In this document: positions 27,936 to 38,531 of the stretch, piece after piece
How the letters are laid out: the number at the start of each line of letters is the position of its first letter
How positions within the stretch are numbered: the stretch's first letter is position 1
NCBI RefSeq assembly: GCF_000162475.2
Contig: NZ_KI391971.1
Location: 1,668,222-1,732,221 of the forward strand
Direction of reading: 5' to 3'
Length of the DNA stretch: 64,000 nucleotides
Source of the DNA: Granulicatella elegans ATCC 700633
GTDB lineage: Bacteria; Bacillota; Bacilli; Lactobacillales; Aerococcaceae
Made by a program: the position numbers and the translations under genes
The notes under the pieces: generated by a model
Database searches by the model: none
Told to the model about the DNA's origin: nothing
What the model saw: only the letters and a program-made list of their open reading frames with translations

Positions 27936-28796
27936 TTATTTTAAAGAAGCTTTTTCCCAAACTGGTACGTTTGCACCTTTTGAAACTTCTTCAATTTTTT
28001 TAGCTGTTTCTGGTGATTGGTAGTATTTAACGATTGTTTTGTAAACTTCGTTATTTTCATTACCTTCTTTAGCAGCAATTACATTGTAGTATGGTTGAGA
28101 TGAATCTGTGATTTCTTCGATAAAGATTGAATCTTTAGTTGGTTGGAATCCTGCTTCAACTGCGAAACCATTGTTGATTAATGAAGCTGCTACATCGTCT
28201 AAAGCACGAGCTGTTTGTCCAGCTGGTAATTCTTTAATATTAATGTTTTTAGGATTTTCTACGATATCATCTTGTGTAGCTAATGTGTTGTTTACATCTT
28301 TTAATTTAATTACGCCAGCTGCGTGTAGTAAGCGTAATGCACGAGAGTTGTTAGAAGTATCTTCTGGGATTGCGATAGTATCCCCTTCTTTTAACTCACT
28401 AACGTTTTTAATTTTTTTAGAGTACACACCCATTGGAGCAATTACTGTATATCCAATTGGTTTGATGTGAGTGTTTTGTTCTTTGTTGAAACGTTCTAAG
28501 TAAATAATTGTTTGGAATGAGTTTAAGTCAACATCTCCATTTTCTAATGCTTGGTTTGGTTGAACATAGTCAGTAAATTCTACTAATTCAACATTGATGT
28601 TTTCTTTTTCTTTTAAGCGTTTAATAACGTCATCCCATACATCATGGTTTCCTGCGTTAACCCCTAATTTAACTGTTTTTGCTTCTTTTTTAGCATCTAC
28701 TGCTTGATTTGAGTTTGAAGAAGTTTGAGCTCCTTGACCACATGCTGCTAATGTTAATCCTGCTAATGCTGTTACAAATAATTTTTTAATGTTCAT
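27936..28796 (-). CDS. metQ: Methionine-binding lipoprotein MetQ (system 2)
   Basis: The 286-residue protein has the lipobox LTLAACG (Cys about 19) and the NlpA/MetQ core: VKLGVNAGNHDVWDDVI, then the QALENGDVDLNSFQTIIYLE segment (about 104-123). It pairs with MetI2 and MetN2 encoded just upstream. Here the gene order is metN-metI-metQ, the reverse of system 1. A 131-base gap with small direct repeats separates it from metI2. An AGAGGAAT SD precedes the ATG. Confidence 0.92.
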   Translation of the reverse strand: MNIKKLFVTALAGLTLAACGQGAQTSSNSNQAVDAKKEAKTVKLGVNAGNHDVWDDVIKRLKEKENINVELVEFTDYVQPNQALENGDVDLNSFQTIIYLERFNKEQNTHIKPIGYTVIAPMGVYSKKIKNVSELKEGDTIAIPEDTSNNSRALRLLHAAGVIKLKDVNNTLATQDDIVENPKNINIKELPAGQTARALDDVAASLINNGFAVEAGFQPTKDSIFIEEITDSSQPYYNVIAAKEGNENNEVYKTIVKYYQSPETAKKIEEVSKGANVPVWEKASLK

Positions 28797-28881
28797 CTAT
28801 AAATTCCTCTTTTCTTTGTGTTTATATGTTTAAATATCCTTTTTATTGTGAGTGCGTCGCTCCAGTGATTCATTTCAGAGC

Positions 28882-28930
28882 GTTCGGCCTCGTATCTTGT
28901 TTTAATTGAACTCGGCCTCATATCCTGTTA
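28882..28930. repeat. Short direct repeat between metI2 and metQ2
   Basis: TTCGGCCTCGTATCTTGTTT (about 28880-28899) recurs as CTCGGCCTCATATCCTGTTA about 30 bases on. No gene or fold is evident. The second copy touches the end of metI2. Confidence 0.5.
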
Positions 28931-29605
28931 TTTCGTAGCTCTTTTTTCTAGGAAGTCACCGACTGCTTGGCTGATAAATACGATAATCAACATAATAATC
29001 GTTGCTACTACGATTACGTCTCCTTGGAATCGATTGTATCCTCTTGAAATTGCTAAGTTACCAATTCCCCCAGCTCCAAACGCACCAGCCATTGTTGTTA
29101 AACCAATTAAGCTGATTGTTGTTAGAGAAGAAGCACGAATTAAACTTGGCAATCCTTCTTTTAAATACACTCGGAAAATAATTTCCAATGGTGTACATCC
29201 CATGGCGATTGAAGCTTCAATCACACCTTTATCTACTTCTAACAAAGCTAATTGTACTTGTCGTGAGAAGAATGGAACAGTCGCAATAACTAGTGGCACA
29301 ATCGCACCAGGAATTCCAATTGTAGTTCCGACAATTAATCTTGTTAATGGGATTAATAACATCGCTAAAATGATAAATGGAATCGAACGGAATAAGTTCA
29401 CCACTTTATCTAAAGTAGCATACAAAATTTTATTTTCTAAAATATTGCCTTCACGAGTGACTACTAAAACAACTCCTAAAGCAATCCCTAATACTCCAGC
29501 AATTAACCCTGTAAGTCCGACCATGATTAAAGTATCAATGGTACTTTTAATAATTTCTTGAGTTACACGAGCATCAATATTTGGAAATAATTGGTGTAAG
29601 TTCAT
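28928..29605 (-). CDS. metI: Methionine ABC transporter permease MetI (system 2)
   Basis: This membrane protein of about 225 residues has five hydrophobic segments and the EAA-type loop VDKGVIEASIAMGCTPLEII. The frame opens at 29629, but AAGGAGG lies 9 bases from the ATG at 29605, one base after the metN2 stop, so this start is chosen. It forms the membrane channel of the second methionine importer. Its N-terminus (MNLHQLFPNI) is unlike that of MetI1. Confidence 0.93.
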   Translation of the reverse strand: MNLHQLFPNIDARVTQEIIKSTIDTLIMVGLTGLIAGVLGIALGVVLVVTREGNILENKILYATLDKVVNLFRSIPFIILAMLLIPLTRLIVGTTIGIPGAIVPLVIATVPFFSRQVQLALLEVDKGVIEASIAMGCTPLEIIFRVYLKEGLPSLIRASSLTTISLIGLTTMAGAFGAGGIGNLAISRGYNRFQGDVIVVATIIMLIIVFISQAVGDFLEKRATK

Positions 29606-29606
29606 C

Positions 29607-30653
29607 TTATTCAACCTCCTTTGGTTCATCTAGAATTTCTGTTTGAACACCTGATTGGTGAATATATTCGATTGCTTGTTGAATTTTTTCAGCTTCACCA
29701 GATAAACCTACTAGTAAAGTTCCAACAGCAGTCTCTTGAATGACTTCCACATTGGCAAATAAAATATTCGCTGCTACTTGGAATTGAGTCGATAATTTCG
29801 TAATCAGTGGTTCTCCTGTTGAAGCACCCACAAATGAAATTTTCGCAAGAACATCTCCAGGATTTAAGTTTAGTAAATGTTCATGTTGTAGAACTGTTTC
29901 AATTCCTTTATTAATATGTGTTGCTGTATCGATGAAATCTTTTGTTAATGGTTTTTGTGGATTCGTAAAGATTTCTAATACTGACCCTTGTTCAATAATT
30001 AATCCTTGTTCCATTACGGCAACTTTATTACAAATCTCTTTTACAACTTGCATTTCGTGAGTGATAATCACGATTGTAATGCCTAACTGTTCGTTTACTT
30101 TTTTCAAAAGTTCTAAAATAGATTCGGTTGTTTTAGGGTCTAATGCACTTGTTGCTTCGTCACATAATAGAACATCTGGATCATTTGCTAGCGCTCTAGC
30201 AATCGCAACCCTTTGTTTTTGTCCCCCAGATAATTGTCTTGGGTAACTTGTAATTTTGTCTTCCAATCCTACTAAATGTAGAAGTGACTCAACTTTTTCC
30301 TTAATTTCCGCTTTAGATAATCCTGAGCGTTTTAATGGAAAAGCTACATTATCAAATACAGATAAAGTATTCATCAAATTGAAATGTTGGAAAATCATTC
30401 CAATTTTTTTACGAGCATCTCTTAATTGAGCCTCTTTTAAACTTGTTAACTCCACTCCTGAAACAGTTACTGTTCCATTTGTTGGACGTTGTAATAAATT
30501 GATGGTACGTACTAATGTACTTTTCCCAGCACCACTATAACCGATAATTCCATAAATATCGCCATCTTCGATTGTAATATTTACTTGCTTCACAGCTTCA
30601 ACGGTTTTACCTGATTGCTGAAATGTCACATCAATATTTTTTAATTCAATCAT
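29607..30653 (-). CDS. metN: Methionine ABC transporter ATP-binding protein MetN (system 2)
   Basis: The 348-residue protein has Walker [10 protein letters not shown] (about 38-46), signature LSGGQKQR, Walker [13 protein letters not shown] and a C-terminal NIL domain (about 265-348). It is first in the operon metN-metI-metQ-M20-dltC-like, downstream of a T-box. It is a close paralogue of the MetN of system 1, and both keep the sensing domain. A GGAGAAAC SD precedes the ATG. Confidence 0.95.
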   Translation of the reverse strand: MIELKNIDVTFQQSGKTVEAVKQVNITIEDGDIYGIIGYSGAGKSTLVRTINLLQRPTNGTVTVSGVELTSLKEAQLRDARKKIGMIFQHFNLMNTLSVFDNVAFPLKRSGLSKAEIKEKVESLLHLVGLEDKITSYPRQLSGGQKQRVAIARALANDPDVLLCDEATSALDPKTTESILELLKKVNEQLGITIVIITHEMQVVKEICNKVAVMEQGLIIEQGSVLEIFTNPQKPLTKDFIDTATHINKGIETVLQHEHLLNLNPGDVLAKISFVGASTGEPLITKLSTQFQVAANILFANVEVIQETAVGTLLVGLSGEAEKIQQAIEYIHQSGVQTEILDEPKEVE

Positions 30654-30669
30654 TCGTTTCTCCTTTCAA

Positions 30670-30950
30670 GCAAATAAAAAGCCCGCTCTTTGGTCTTACT
30701 CACCAACCAAAGGACGAGTTCTCTCGTGTTACCACCTTAATTTACAGAATTCTCACAAATTCTGCCTCAATCAGTTAAAATATCTAACTGATAAGCTATA
30801 TCGGGCTTTCCCGTAATCGTTTAAAGATTCAACGATTAGCACTCAAAGGCCATCTTCAAAGCTTCAACTATTATCTCTTTTCACCAAACCGAGACTCTCT
30901 AAAACAGATTCACTTTTACTCTCCTTGTCACAGTGCGTTATGACTATGAA
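30670..30950 (-). promoter_or_regulatory. T-box leader of metN-metI-metQ system 2
   Basis: The T-box core AAGGTGGTAACACGA (about 30724-30738) is followed on the minus strand by a terminator with arms CCTTTGGT/ACCAAAGA, extended by CTCGT/GCGGG, and TTTTT (30676-30720). The long upstream part would be stem I. Methionine specificity is inferred from the genes it controls. Confidence 0.87.
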
Positions 30951-30953
30951 ACT

Positions 30954-30982
30954 AGGATACCAACAAAGTTTGTTACAGTCAA
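30954..30982 (-). promoter_or_regulatory. Promoter of the second methionine operon
   Basis: TTGACT (30977-30982), 17 bases and TATCCT (30954-30959) lie just upstream of the T-box leader on the minus strand. Confidence 0.7.
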
Positions 30983-31030
30983 TTTCTAGATTACTATCAC
31001 TTGTTATAAGTTTTACCTATAAACTTTTTC

Positions 31031-31059
31031 TTGCATATCCCTCTTCTTTTTTCTACAAT
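31031..31059 (+). promoter_or_regulatory. Promoter of tehB
   Basis: TTGCAT (31031-31036), 17 bases and TACAAT (31054-31059) on the plus strand. The -10 ends only 20 bases before the ATG, so the leader is very short. Confidence 0.65.
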
Positions 31060-31079
31060 GAACTTACGAGGTGATATAC

Positions 31080-31940
31080 ATGAACAATTTAATTTCTTAC
31101 AAAAAAATGCCCCTATGGACGGCGGATACTTTACCTGAACCGTTTAAAAAAATGCATAATACAAAGGTAGGTACGTGGGCTCAACTTCATATTTTAAAAG
31201 GAGAAATTACGTTTGAATTTTTAAATGAAGATGGTAGTGTCATTGATACTGTACAATTAAATGCGACTACTCCTATTCCATTGGTTGAACCACAACAGTG
31301 GCATCGAATTGCAGGAACAAGTGACGATATCGAATGTTATTTAGAATTTTTCTGTAAAAAAGAGGACTATTTTGCAAAAAAATATGGCTATACAAAGACT
31401 CACTCTGAAGTTTTAGCTGCTCAACCACTTATTCCAAAAGGACGTGTACTTGACTTAGGAAGCGGAGAAGGTCGTAATAGTTTATACCTTGCTTCATTAG
31501 GGTATGACGTCACTTCATTGGATTGGAATGTTCCAAGCTTACAAAAATTACAAGAAATAGCTACTCAAGAAGGACTTTCACTAGAAGTTGAACCGTACGA
31601 CATTGAATGTGCCGATATTCCTGGTGGACAATATGATTTGATTGTATCAACAGTTGTATTGATGTTTTTACACGAAGAAGTAATTCCAGATGTCATTGAG
31701 AATATGCAATCGCACACTGCTTCTGGTGGATATAATTTAATCGTCGCTGCTATGTCAACTGAAGATGCACCTTGTCCTGTGAATTTTCCATTTACATTCA
31801 AAGAAGGCGAATTACTAGAATATTATGCCGGTTGGGAAATTTTAAAATATAATGAAGACTTTGGTGAACTCCACAAAATAGACGAAAACGGCAATCGTCT
31901 TCGCTTTAGATTTGCGACATTATTAGCGAAGAAAGGGTAA
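31080..31940 (+). CDS. tehB: TehB-like SAM-dependent methyltransferase
   Basis: The 286-residue protein has an N-terminal TehB/YeaR-like cupin domain (about 1-95, with VEPQQWHRIAG) fused to a class I methyltransferase (SAM motif VLDLGSGEGRNSLYLASLGYD, about 122-142). This is the long TehB layout known from Haemophilus. TehB methylates tellurite or selenite in vitro; the natural substrate is unclear. The frame opens at a GTG (31071), but GAGGTG lies 6 bases before the ATG at 31080, so that start is used. Confidence 0.9.
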   Translation: MNNLISYKKMPLWTADTLPEPFKKMHNTKVGTWAQLHILKGEITFEFLNEDGSVIDTVQLNATTPIPLVEPQQWHRIAGTSDDIECYLEFFCKKEDYFAKKYGYTKTHSEVLAAQPLIPKGRVLDLGSGEGRNSLYLASLGYDVTSLDWNVPSLQKLQEIATQEGLSLEVEPYDIECADIPGGQYDLIVSTVVLMFLHEEVIPDVIENMQSHTASGGYNLIVAAMSTEDAPCPVNFPFTFKEGELLEYYAGWEILKYNEDFGELHKIDENGNRLRFRFATLLAKKG

Positions 31941-32000
31941 GTTGGGACCCCTATGGTCTTAGAATTAAACGATTCTGTAGAACTTGCCAGAATTAAAGTA

Positions 32001-32040
32001 AAAAGGGAAATTTGAGACTATAAGCTCAAATTTCCCTTTT
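32001..32040. terminator. Bidirectional terminator after tehB
   Basis: A long perfect stem, AAAAGGGAAATTTGAG/CTCAAATTTCCCTTTT, lies between the convergent tehB and methyltransferase genes. Its upper half, AAATTTGAGAC...CTCAAATTT, looks like arm B of the cloverleaf repeats. Confidence 0.85.
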
Positions 32041-32077
32041 ATGTTTTTTACTACTATAAAAATATATCAAAATATTT

Positions 32078-32878
32078 CTATCTATTAATTCCCAACTGGA
32101 TTAAGATGGCGGCTTTTTGAATAAACGGGATACATGAAACGATACGATGTACTACTTTCCATCGGTTTGGATATTGTGCCATTGTGTAGTCTATTTTCAA
32201 TATTTCTGCATATTTACCAAATAAATCATACAACTCTTCTTGAGAAGATAGTCCCCAATGCATTCGTACTCCCTGTTCTCTAAATTCTTTTTGTTTATTT
32301 TTAGTAGCTACCATATGATGTTGTAACGTATCGAAATAACATTCATATTGATGAAATTCTCTCTCTAATTTTGTCGCTAATTCCTTTATATCATTTGTCT
32401 TAAAATACATTAACACACCTTCAATAATGAATAAGTAATCTCCCTTTGGATATTTTTCTTTAACTATTTGAATCCATTTATCATCTAATATCGAGTCAGC
32501 AATCATCTGTGAAGTAGGTGTTTCTTCAAAAAACTCTTGTCTTAATGTAATGACATCTAAAAAGTCTACACTGAAAAATGGAATATCTTCTGCTCCAATT
32601 CTTCCTTGCCTATCATCTAAACCACAGCCTAATTGAATGATAACTGGATGTTCATGAGTCTTTATAAATTTTTTGCAGCAATCATCAAAATATTTCGTTC
32701 TTAAACAAACTCCGATTTGATCAAAAAAAGAAATATTTACTATTGATGGAACTTGCTTCATCATTTCTTCGGCTTTTGGATCTATAAACAATCGATTCTT
32801 TTGTTCTCCTTCTAACGCTTTTGCTTGAAGTGTCATCAGCATCGTTTTAGAGACTTTATTTTCAAATAATTCTCCCAT
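32078..32878 (-). CDS. Leucine carboxyl methyltransferase-family (LCM/Tcmp) protein
   Basis: The 266-residue protein resembles the LCM/PPM1-type methyltransferases: HPVIIQLGCGLDDRQGRIG (SAM loop, about 77-95), FFSVDFLDVITLRQEFF and LFIIEGVLMYF (about 149-159) are typical. In bacteria such enzymes methylate small carboxylates or polyketide-like products; here the substrate is unknown. It is a single gene with a GGGAG SD 8 bases from the ATG, sharing the bidirectional terminator with tehB. Confidence 0.82.
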   Translation of the reverse strand: MGELFENKVSKTMLMTLQAKALEGEQKNRLFIDPKAEEMMKQVPSIVNISFFDQIGVCLRTKYFDDCCKKFIKTHEHPVIIQLGCGLDDRQGRIGAEDIPFFSVDFLDVITLRQEFFEETPTSQMIADSILDDKWIQIVKEKYPKGDYLFIIEGVLMYFKTNDIKELATKLEREFHQYECYFDTLQHHMVATKNKQKEFREQGVRMHWGLSSQEELYDLFGKYAEILKIDYTMAQYPNRWKVVHRIVSCIPFIQKAAILIQLGINR

Positions 32879-32964
32879 TATATCAACTCCCTATTTTTCG
32901 GTATGCCTAAACTTTGTTTTATTCTACTCTTTTCTTGTTCCCTTTTCAATACCTCTATCACACA

Positions 32965-33002
32965 AAAAATCCTGCTAGTAATTTCTTACTAACAGGATTT
33001 TT
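32965..33002 (-). terminator. Terminator of the udp-deoC operon
   Basis: Arms AAAAATCCTGTTAGT/ACTAGCAGGATTTTT, with a T tail on the minus strand, about 25 bases after the deoC stop. Confidence 0.85.
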
Positions 33003-33025
33003 CCTATCTTATTTAGTTGATTTCA

Positions 33026-33697
33026 CTAATAGCTATTCTCTTCAACTGCTTGATTTTTAATAATTTTTACAATACGGCTTGTGCCTAAACGACTTGCACC
33101 TAATGAGATGAATTTTTCTGCATCTTCTAAGCTAGAAATTCCACCTGCAGCTTTAATTTTCACTGAAGGTCCTACATGTTCTTTCATTAAAGCTACTGCT
33201 TCAAATGTAGCTCCACCTGTTGAAAATCCAGTTGATGTTTTAATATACTCTGCTCCAGCACGAGTCACTACTTTACATAATTCAATCAATTCTTCTGTTG
33301 TTAATAAACAAATCTCTACGATTACTTTCAAGATTCTTCCTTGGCAAGCTTCATGAATTTGACGAATTTCTTCTTCTACTAAGTCGAAGCGTTTATTTTT
33401 TACATCCGTAATATTGATGACCATATCGATTTCACTTGCTCCATTAGCAATGGCATCTTTTGTTTCAAAAACTTTTACACTTGTTGTTGAATAACCATTA
33501 GGGAATCCAATAACCGTACAAATCGGTAATTTACCTTTGACATATTCTGCTGCTTGTTTTACATAGCTGGCAGGAATACAAGCTGAAGCTGTTCCATAAT
33601 GAATCGCATCATCTAAAATTTGTTGAATTTCTTCCCACGTAGCATTTTGTGTTAATAAGGTATGATCGACGGTTGCTAAAATTTCTTTTAATTCCAT
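33026..33697 (-). CDS. deoC: Deoxyribose-phosphate aldolase
   Basis: The 223-residue TIM-barrel protein has the DeoC motifs VDHTLL near the start, the Schiff-base lysine in [15 protein letters not shown] (about 150) and the second lysine in [10 protein letters not shown] (about 180). It splits deoxyribose 5-phosphate into acetaldehyde and glyceraldehyde 3-phosphate. The frame opens at a GTG at 33706, but AAGGAAGG is 8 bases from the ATG at 33697, the preferred start. It follows udp by about 15 bases; together they salvage nucleosides. Confidence 0.96.
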   Translation of the reverse strand: MELKEILATVDHTLLTQNATWEEIQQILDDAIHYGTASACIPASYVKQAAEYVKGKLPICTVIGFPNGYSTTSVKVFETKDAIANGASEIDMVINITDVKNKRFDLVEEEIRQIHEACQGRILKVIVEICLLTTEELIELCKVVTRAGAEYIKTSTGFSTGGATFEAVALMKEHVGPSVKIKAAGGISSLEDAEKFISLGASRLGTSRIVKIIKNQAVEENSY

Positions 33698-33711
33698 ATG
33701 ATTCACCTTCC

Positions 33712-34491
33712 TTATGCTTTTTGACGGTCTTGTGCAATTAAGTTACGTAATGCTTGTACAGCAACTGTAATCGCTGCTTCTGTATCATGAACAATTGGAT
33801 TTTCTAATCCAGCTGCATTTCTTTCTTGGTTTCCTACTACTAAAAACGTTGAACCAACTCTTACACCTAAATGGCTTGCTACTACAAATAAAGCAGCTGA
33901 TTCCATTTCTGAAGCTTTTACTCCTAGACGTTTCCAAGCTTCCCATTTTTGTTGTAATTCGTAGCTAACTGGCATTACTTCTGGTTCATGTTGTCCATAA
34001 AATGAATCTTTACATTGAACAATACCTGCGTGAGTTGTATAGCCTAATGTTTTCCCTGCTTGTAATAACGCCGTTACAACATCATAGTTTGCAACTGCTG
34101 GGAATTCGATTGGCGCATATTCACGAGTTGTTCCTTCAGTACGAATGGCACCTGTAGCAATAACAATATCGCCACCTTTTACATCGATATCAATTCCTCC
34201 ACAAGTTCCTACACGAACAAATGTATCTGCACCACTTCTCACTAATTCTTCTAAGGCGATTGAAGCGGATGGACCACCAATCCCTGTTGAAGTTACACTA
34301 ACTTTTTCTCCATCTAAGTATCCTGTATATGTTACATATTCACGGTTATCTGCTACTAATTTTGCATCTTCAAAATGTTCAGCAATTTTCGCACAACGTT
34401 TCGGATCTCCTGGTAAAATAACGTATTTACCTACGTCTCCTTTACGAATGTTTAAATGATATTGTAATCCTTCTTCTGAATAATTTTGCAT
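33712..34491 (-). CDS. udp: Uridine phosphorylase
   Basis: The 259-residue protein has the nucleoside phosphorylase family I pattern: [14 protein letters not shown] (phosphate loop), [16 protein letters not shown] (about 68-83), RVGTCGGI and the EMESAALF sugar-binding segment. Similarity to E. coli Udp ([19 protein letters not shown]) favours uridine phosphorylase over purine phosphorylase DeoD. It frees ribose/deoxyribose 1-phosphate for DeoC-linked use. It is first in the operon; the SD is GGAGGAAGAG. No phosphopentomutase is nearby. Confidence 0.88.
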   Translation of the reverse strand: MQNYSEEGLQYHLNIRKGDVGKYVILPGDPKRCAKIAEHFEDAKLVADNREYVTYTGYLDGEKVSVTSTGIGGPSASIALEELVRSGADTFVRVGTCGGIDIDVKGGDIVIATGAIRTEGTTREYAPIEFPAVANYDVVTALLQAGKTLGYTTHAGIVQCKDSFYGQHEPEVMPVSYELQQKWEAWKRLGVKASEMESAALFVVASHLGVRVGSTFLVVGNQERNAAGLENPIVHDTEAAITVAVQALRNLIAQDRQKA

Positions 34492-34587
34492 CTCTCTTCC
34501 TCCTTATAGGTATTATTTGAATACCTTAACTGTAAGATTATACCATAATTTTAATCATTTTGAAAACGTTCGCTAAAAAAACAAAAA

Positions 34588-34622
34588 GAAAAGACTTCCT
34601 ATAGTAGTATATAAAAGAAGTC
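34588..34622 (+). repeat. Cloverleaf repeat remnant (arms lost)
   Basis: AAAAGACTTCCTATAGTAGT matches the left part of copy 4, followed at once by GAAGTC, so only the outer stem GACTTC/GAAGTC is left. A conserved linker (34622-34659) joins it to copy 4. Confidence 0.55.
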
Positions 34623-34659
34623 TAATCTCTAACGCTCTCTCATAAATACACGTCCAACA

Positions 34660-34810
34660 GAAAAGACTTTCCATAGTAGTAAGGTGAATAGTAGCCACTC
34701 TTCTGGCTACTATTCCTAGGAAACTTCGAGACCTAGGCTCGAAGTTTAGCAATGAGACTCGCTTCGCGAGGCTGCTTGCGTCCTTTACTACTATTTGGAA
34801 AGTCAATTTC
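34660..34810 (+). repeat. Cloverleaf repeat, copy 4 (complete)
   Basis: Outer stem GACTTTCC/GGAAAGTC. Arm A is GAATAGTAGCC/GGCTACTATTC. Arm B is AAACTTCGAG/CTCGAAGTTT. Arm C is AGACTCGC/GCGAGGCT, closed by GCAA/TTGC. It ends 6 bases from the rpoC stop. The gap 34492-34659 otherwise shows only AT-rich sequence and the remnant. Confidence 0.82.
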
Positions 34811-34816
34811 TAACTT

Positions 34817-37800
34817 TTAAGCTTCTGTTGTTACTTCCACTGTTCCTTCAGTTACAATTCCTTCCGCTAACTCTTCAGTAGCTTCAACGAATTCTTCTGT
34901 TTGAACTGGTGTAGAAGTGCTTGTTTCCATATTACGGTAACGAGCCATACCTGTACCAGCAGGAATAATCTTACCAATGATAACATTTTCCTTAAGTCCA
35001 AGTAAGTGGTCTTTCTTACCACGAATAGATGCGTCTGTTAACACACGAGTAGTTTCTTGGAATGAAGCTGCAGATAAGAAACTATTTGTTTCTAATGAAG
35101 CTTTTGTAATACCAAGTAATACTGGACGTGCAGTCGCTGGAACTTCACCATTCATAATTGCAGAACGGTTACGTTCAGTAAAGTCTGCGATATCTAATAA
35201 TGTTCCTGGTAAAATTTCAGTTGAACCTGGATCCATTACACGAACTTTACGTAACATTTGACGAACCATTACCTCAACGTGTTTATCTCCGATTTCTACC
35301 CCTTGCATACGGTATACTTTTTGTACTTCACGTAATAAGTAGTTTTCTACTGACAATACATCACGAACACGTAATAATTCTTTGGGATCGATAGAACCAG
35401 ATGTTAATGGTTCACCACGATGGATTGTTTGTCCTTCTTCAACATTTAAGCGAGCTGTAAATGGAACAGTATACGTACGTGTATCTGTTGCACCTTTAAT
35501 TGTGATTTCTTTAGTACGGCTTCCCGCATTTTCATCAATTGATACAACTTCACCTGTTACTTCTGTAATCGTTGCTCCCCCTTTAGGATTACGAGCTTCG
35601 AAGATTTCTTGGATACGAGGTAAACCTTGAGTAATATCGTCTCCGGCTACCCCACCGGTATGGAAAGTACGCATTGTTAACTGAGTACCAGGTTCCCCGA
35701 TAGATTGAGCGGCAATTGTACCAACTGCTTCCCCAACTTCTACTTCTGAACCTGTTGCTAAGTTACGTCCATAACAATGTTTACATACACCATGTTTAGT
35801 ATCACATGTAAATGCAGAACGGATTGTTACTTCTTCAATACCAGCATCAATAATTTTACGAGCAATATCTTCTGTAATTAATTCATTGTGACCAACAAAT
35901 ACTTCACCAGTTACTGGATCTTTTACAGAACGTTGTGCATAACGTCCAATCATACGTTCTTCTAATGTTTCAATCATTTCATTTCCTTCACGGATTGCTG
36001 AAATTGTTAACCCACGATCAGAACCACAATCTGTTTCACGGATAATTACGTCTTGAGCTACGTCTACTAAACGACGAGTTAAGTAACCTGAGTCGGCTGT
36101 CTTCAAGGCAGTATCCGTCATCCCTTTACGGGCACCGTGTGTTGATAAGAACATCTCCATAACCGTTAACCCTTCACGGAAGTTAGATGTTACCGGTAAT
36201 TCCATGATTTTACCATTCGGAGCGGCCATCAATCCACGCATCCCCGCTAACTGTGTAAAGTTAGAGATGTTACCACGGGCTCCAGAGTCACTCATCATGA
36301 AGATTGGGTTACGAGCACCAAGTGTTTTCGTTAATGCGCTTTGGATTTCATCTTTTGCAGCATTCCATGTTTCGATAACACGTTCGTATCTTTCGTCATC
36401 TGTAATTAAACCACGACGGAATAATTTAGAAATTTCATCAACTTGGTTATGTGCATCTGAAAGAATTGTCTTTTTATTTCCTGCAACAGAAATATCTGCA
36501 ATCCCTACTGTTAAACCAGCACGAGTTGAATATTTATATCCTAAGTCTTTCATACGGTCTAACATCATTGATGTTTCTGTAATGTGGAAACGTTTGAAGA
36601 CTTCCGCAATGATTTGACCTAAGTTTTTCTTCTTGAATGGTAAAACGATTGGTTGTTTTGCAATTTCTTCCTTAATATTTGAACCTGGTTCTAAGAAGTA
36701 TTTATCTGGAGTAGCTACTTCTAAGTTTTCCATTGATGGTTCATTTAAGTAAGGGAATTCGTCAGGCATAATTTCATTGAATAATAATTTACCAACTGTC
36801 GTTACTAACATGCGTTCTTTTTGCCATTCTGTAAATGGTTTATGAGGAAGCGCACTTGCGTGAATTGCAATACGGCTGTGTAAATGAACATATCCATTTT
36901 GGTATGCTAACATTGCTTCGTTCATGTCTTTGAAGTACATTCCTTCTCCAACACGACCTTCTTGTTCTAATGTTAAGTAATAGTTTCCTAAAACCATATC
37001 TTGAGATGGAGTTACTACTGGTTTTCCATCTTTAGGGTTTAAGATATTTTGTGCCGCTAACATTAATAAACGAGCTTCTGCTTGAGCTTCTTGTGAAAGT
37101 GGCACGTGAACCGCCATTTGGTCTCCGTCGAAGTCGGCATTGTAGGCCTCACACACTAATGGGTGAAGACGAATTGCACGACCTTCTACTAGAGTTGGTT
37201 CGAATGCTTGAATTCCTAATCTGTGAAGAGTAGGTGCTCGGTTTAATAGAACTGGGTGTTCACGAATTACTTCTTCTAAAACTGCCCAAATATCATCGTC
37301 TAAACGTTCAATTTTACGTTTTGCACTCTTAATATTTCCAGCAATTTCACGTTCTACTAATTCTTTCATTACGAATGGTTTGAATAATTCAATTGCCATT
37401 TCTTTTGGTAAACCACATTGATACATCTTCAAGTTTGGTCCTACTACGATTACAGAACGTCCGGAGTAGTCTACACGTTTACCAAGTAAGTTTTGACGGA
37501 AACGACCTTGTTTCCCTTTAAGCATATGACTTAATGATTTTAATGGACGGTTACCTGGTCCTGTTACTGGACGGCCACGACGACCATTATCGATTAAAGC
37601 ATCTACTGCTTCTTGTAACATACGTTTTTCATTTTGAACGATGATACGTGGAGCATTTAATTCTAATAAACGTTTTAGACGATTATTACGGTTGATTACA
37701 CGACGGTATAAATCATTTAAGTCACTTGTTGCAAAACGTCCACCTTCTAATTGAACCATTGGACGTAAATCAGGTGGGATAACTGGAATAACATCCATTA

Positions 37801-38479
37801 CCATCCAACCAGGTTTATTTCCTGATTCACGGAAAGCATCTAAAATATCTAAACGACGGATTGCACGAGTACGTTTTTGTCCTTGAGCTGTTTTTAACTC
37901 TTCTTTTAATTCTGCAATTTCAGCTTCTAAGTCAACATTGTTTAATAATTCTTGAACAGCTTCCGCACCCATTGCTGCGTGGAAACGAGTTCCAAATTCC
38001 ATACGTTTTTCACGGTATTCACGTTCACTTAATAATTGTTTTTTCATTAATGTTGTATCACCAGCATCGATAACAACATAGCTTGCAAAATAAATGATTT
38101 CTTCCAACGCACGAGGACTCATGTCTAACACAAGTCCCATACGGCTAGGAATTCCTTTAAAGTACCAAACATGTGATACTGGCGCAGCTAATTCGATATG
38201 TCCCATACGTTCACGACGAACTTTTGAGCGAGTTACTTCAACGCCACAGCGATCACACACTTTTCCTTTATTATTAATTTTCTTTAATTTACCACATGAA
38301 CATTCTAAATCTTTAGTTGGTCCAAAAATCTTTTCACAATATAGACCATCACGTTCTGGTTTCAAAGTACGATAGTTGATTGTTTCTGGTTTGGTTACTT
38401 CACCATATGACCATTCACGAATCTTATCAGGAGACGCTAAACCAATTTGCATACTTTCAAAATTATTTACATCTATCAA
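34817..38479 (-). CDS. rpoC: RNA polymerase beta' subunit
   Basis: The 1220-residue protein is full length for a Firmicute beta'. It has the N-terminal zinc site (C-S-C-G, C-D-R-C-G, about 60-80), the catalytic magnesium loop [12 protein letters not shown] (about 447-458), the bridge-helix region and the second zinc site [14 protein letters not shown]. The start is a TTG at 38479, 8 bases after GGAGG, as in relatives whose protein begins [13 protein letters not shown]. The gap to rpoB is 52 bases. No classic terminator follows; a cloverleaf repeat lies there. Confidence 0.99.
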   Translation of the reverse strand: MIDVNNFESMQIGLASPDKIREWSYGEVTKPETINYRTLKPERDGLYCEKIFGPTKDLECSCGKLKKINNKGKVCDRCGVEVTRSKVRRERMGHIELAAPVSHVWYFKGIPSRMGLVLDMSPRALEEIIYFASYVVIDAGDTTLMKKQLLSEREYREKRMEFGTRFHAAMGAEAVQELLNNVDLEAEIAELKEELKTAQGQKRTRAIRRLDILDAFRESGNKPGWMVMDVIPVIPPDLRPMVQLEGGRFATSDLNDLYRRVINRNNRLKRLLELNAPRIIVQNEKRMLQEAVDALIDNGRRGRPVTGPGNRPLKSLSHMLKGKQGRFRQNLLGKRVDYSGRSVIVVGPNLKMYQCGLPKEMAIELFKPFVMKELVEREIAGNIKSAKRKIERLDDDIWAVLEEVIREHPVLLNRAPTLHRLGIQAFEPTLVEGRAIRLHPLVCEAYNADFDGDQMAVHVPLSQEAQAEARLLMLAAQNILNPKDGKPVVTPSQDMVLGNYYLTLEQEGRVGEGMYFKDMNEAMLAYQNGYVHLHSRIAIHASALPHKPFTEWQKERMLVTTVGKLLFNEIMPDEFPYLNEPSMENLEVATPDKYFLEPGSNIKEEIAKQPIVLPFKKKNLGQIIAEVFKRFHITETSMMLDRMKDLGYKYSTRAGLTVGIADISVAGNKKTILSDAHNQVDEISKLFRRGLITDDERYERVIETWNAAKDEIQSALTKTLGARNPIFMMSDSGARGNISNFTQLAGMRGLMAAPNGKIMELPVTSNFREGLTVMEMFLSTHGARKGMTDTALKTADSGYLTRRLVDVAQDVIIRETDCGSDRGLTISAIREGNEMIETLEERMIGRYAQRSVKDPVTGEVFVGHNELITEDIARKIIDAGIEEVTIRSAFTCDTKHGVCKHCYGRNLATGSEVEVGEAVGTIAAQSIGEPGTQLTMRTFHTGGVAGDDITQGLPRIQEIFEARNPKGGATITEVTGEVVSIDENAGSRTKEITIKGATDTRTYTVPFTARLNVEEGQTIHRGEPLTSGSIDPKELLRVRDVLSVENYLLREVQKVYRMQGVEIGDKHVEVMVRQMLRKVRVMDPGSTEILPGTLLDIADFTERNRSAIMNGEVPATARPVLLGITKASLETNSFLSAASFQETTRVLTDASIRGKKDHLLGLKENVIIGKIIPAGTGMARYRNMETSTSTPVQTEEFVEATEELAEGIVTEGTVEVTTEA

Positions 38480-38531
38480 GGGGCCAACCTCCCTCTTCTT
38501 TGGAATTGCCCTACGATTCCAATAGTTATTC

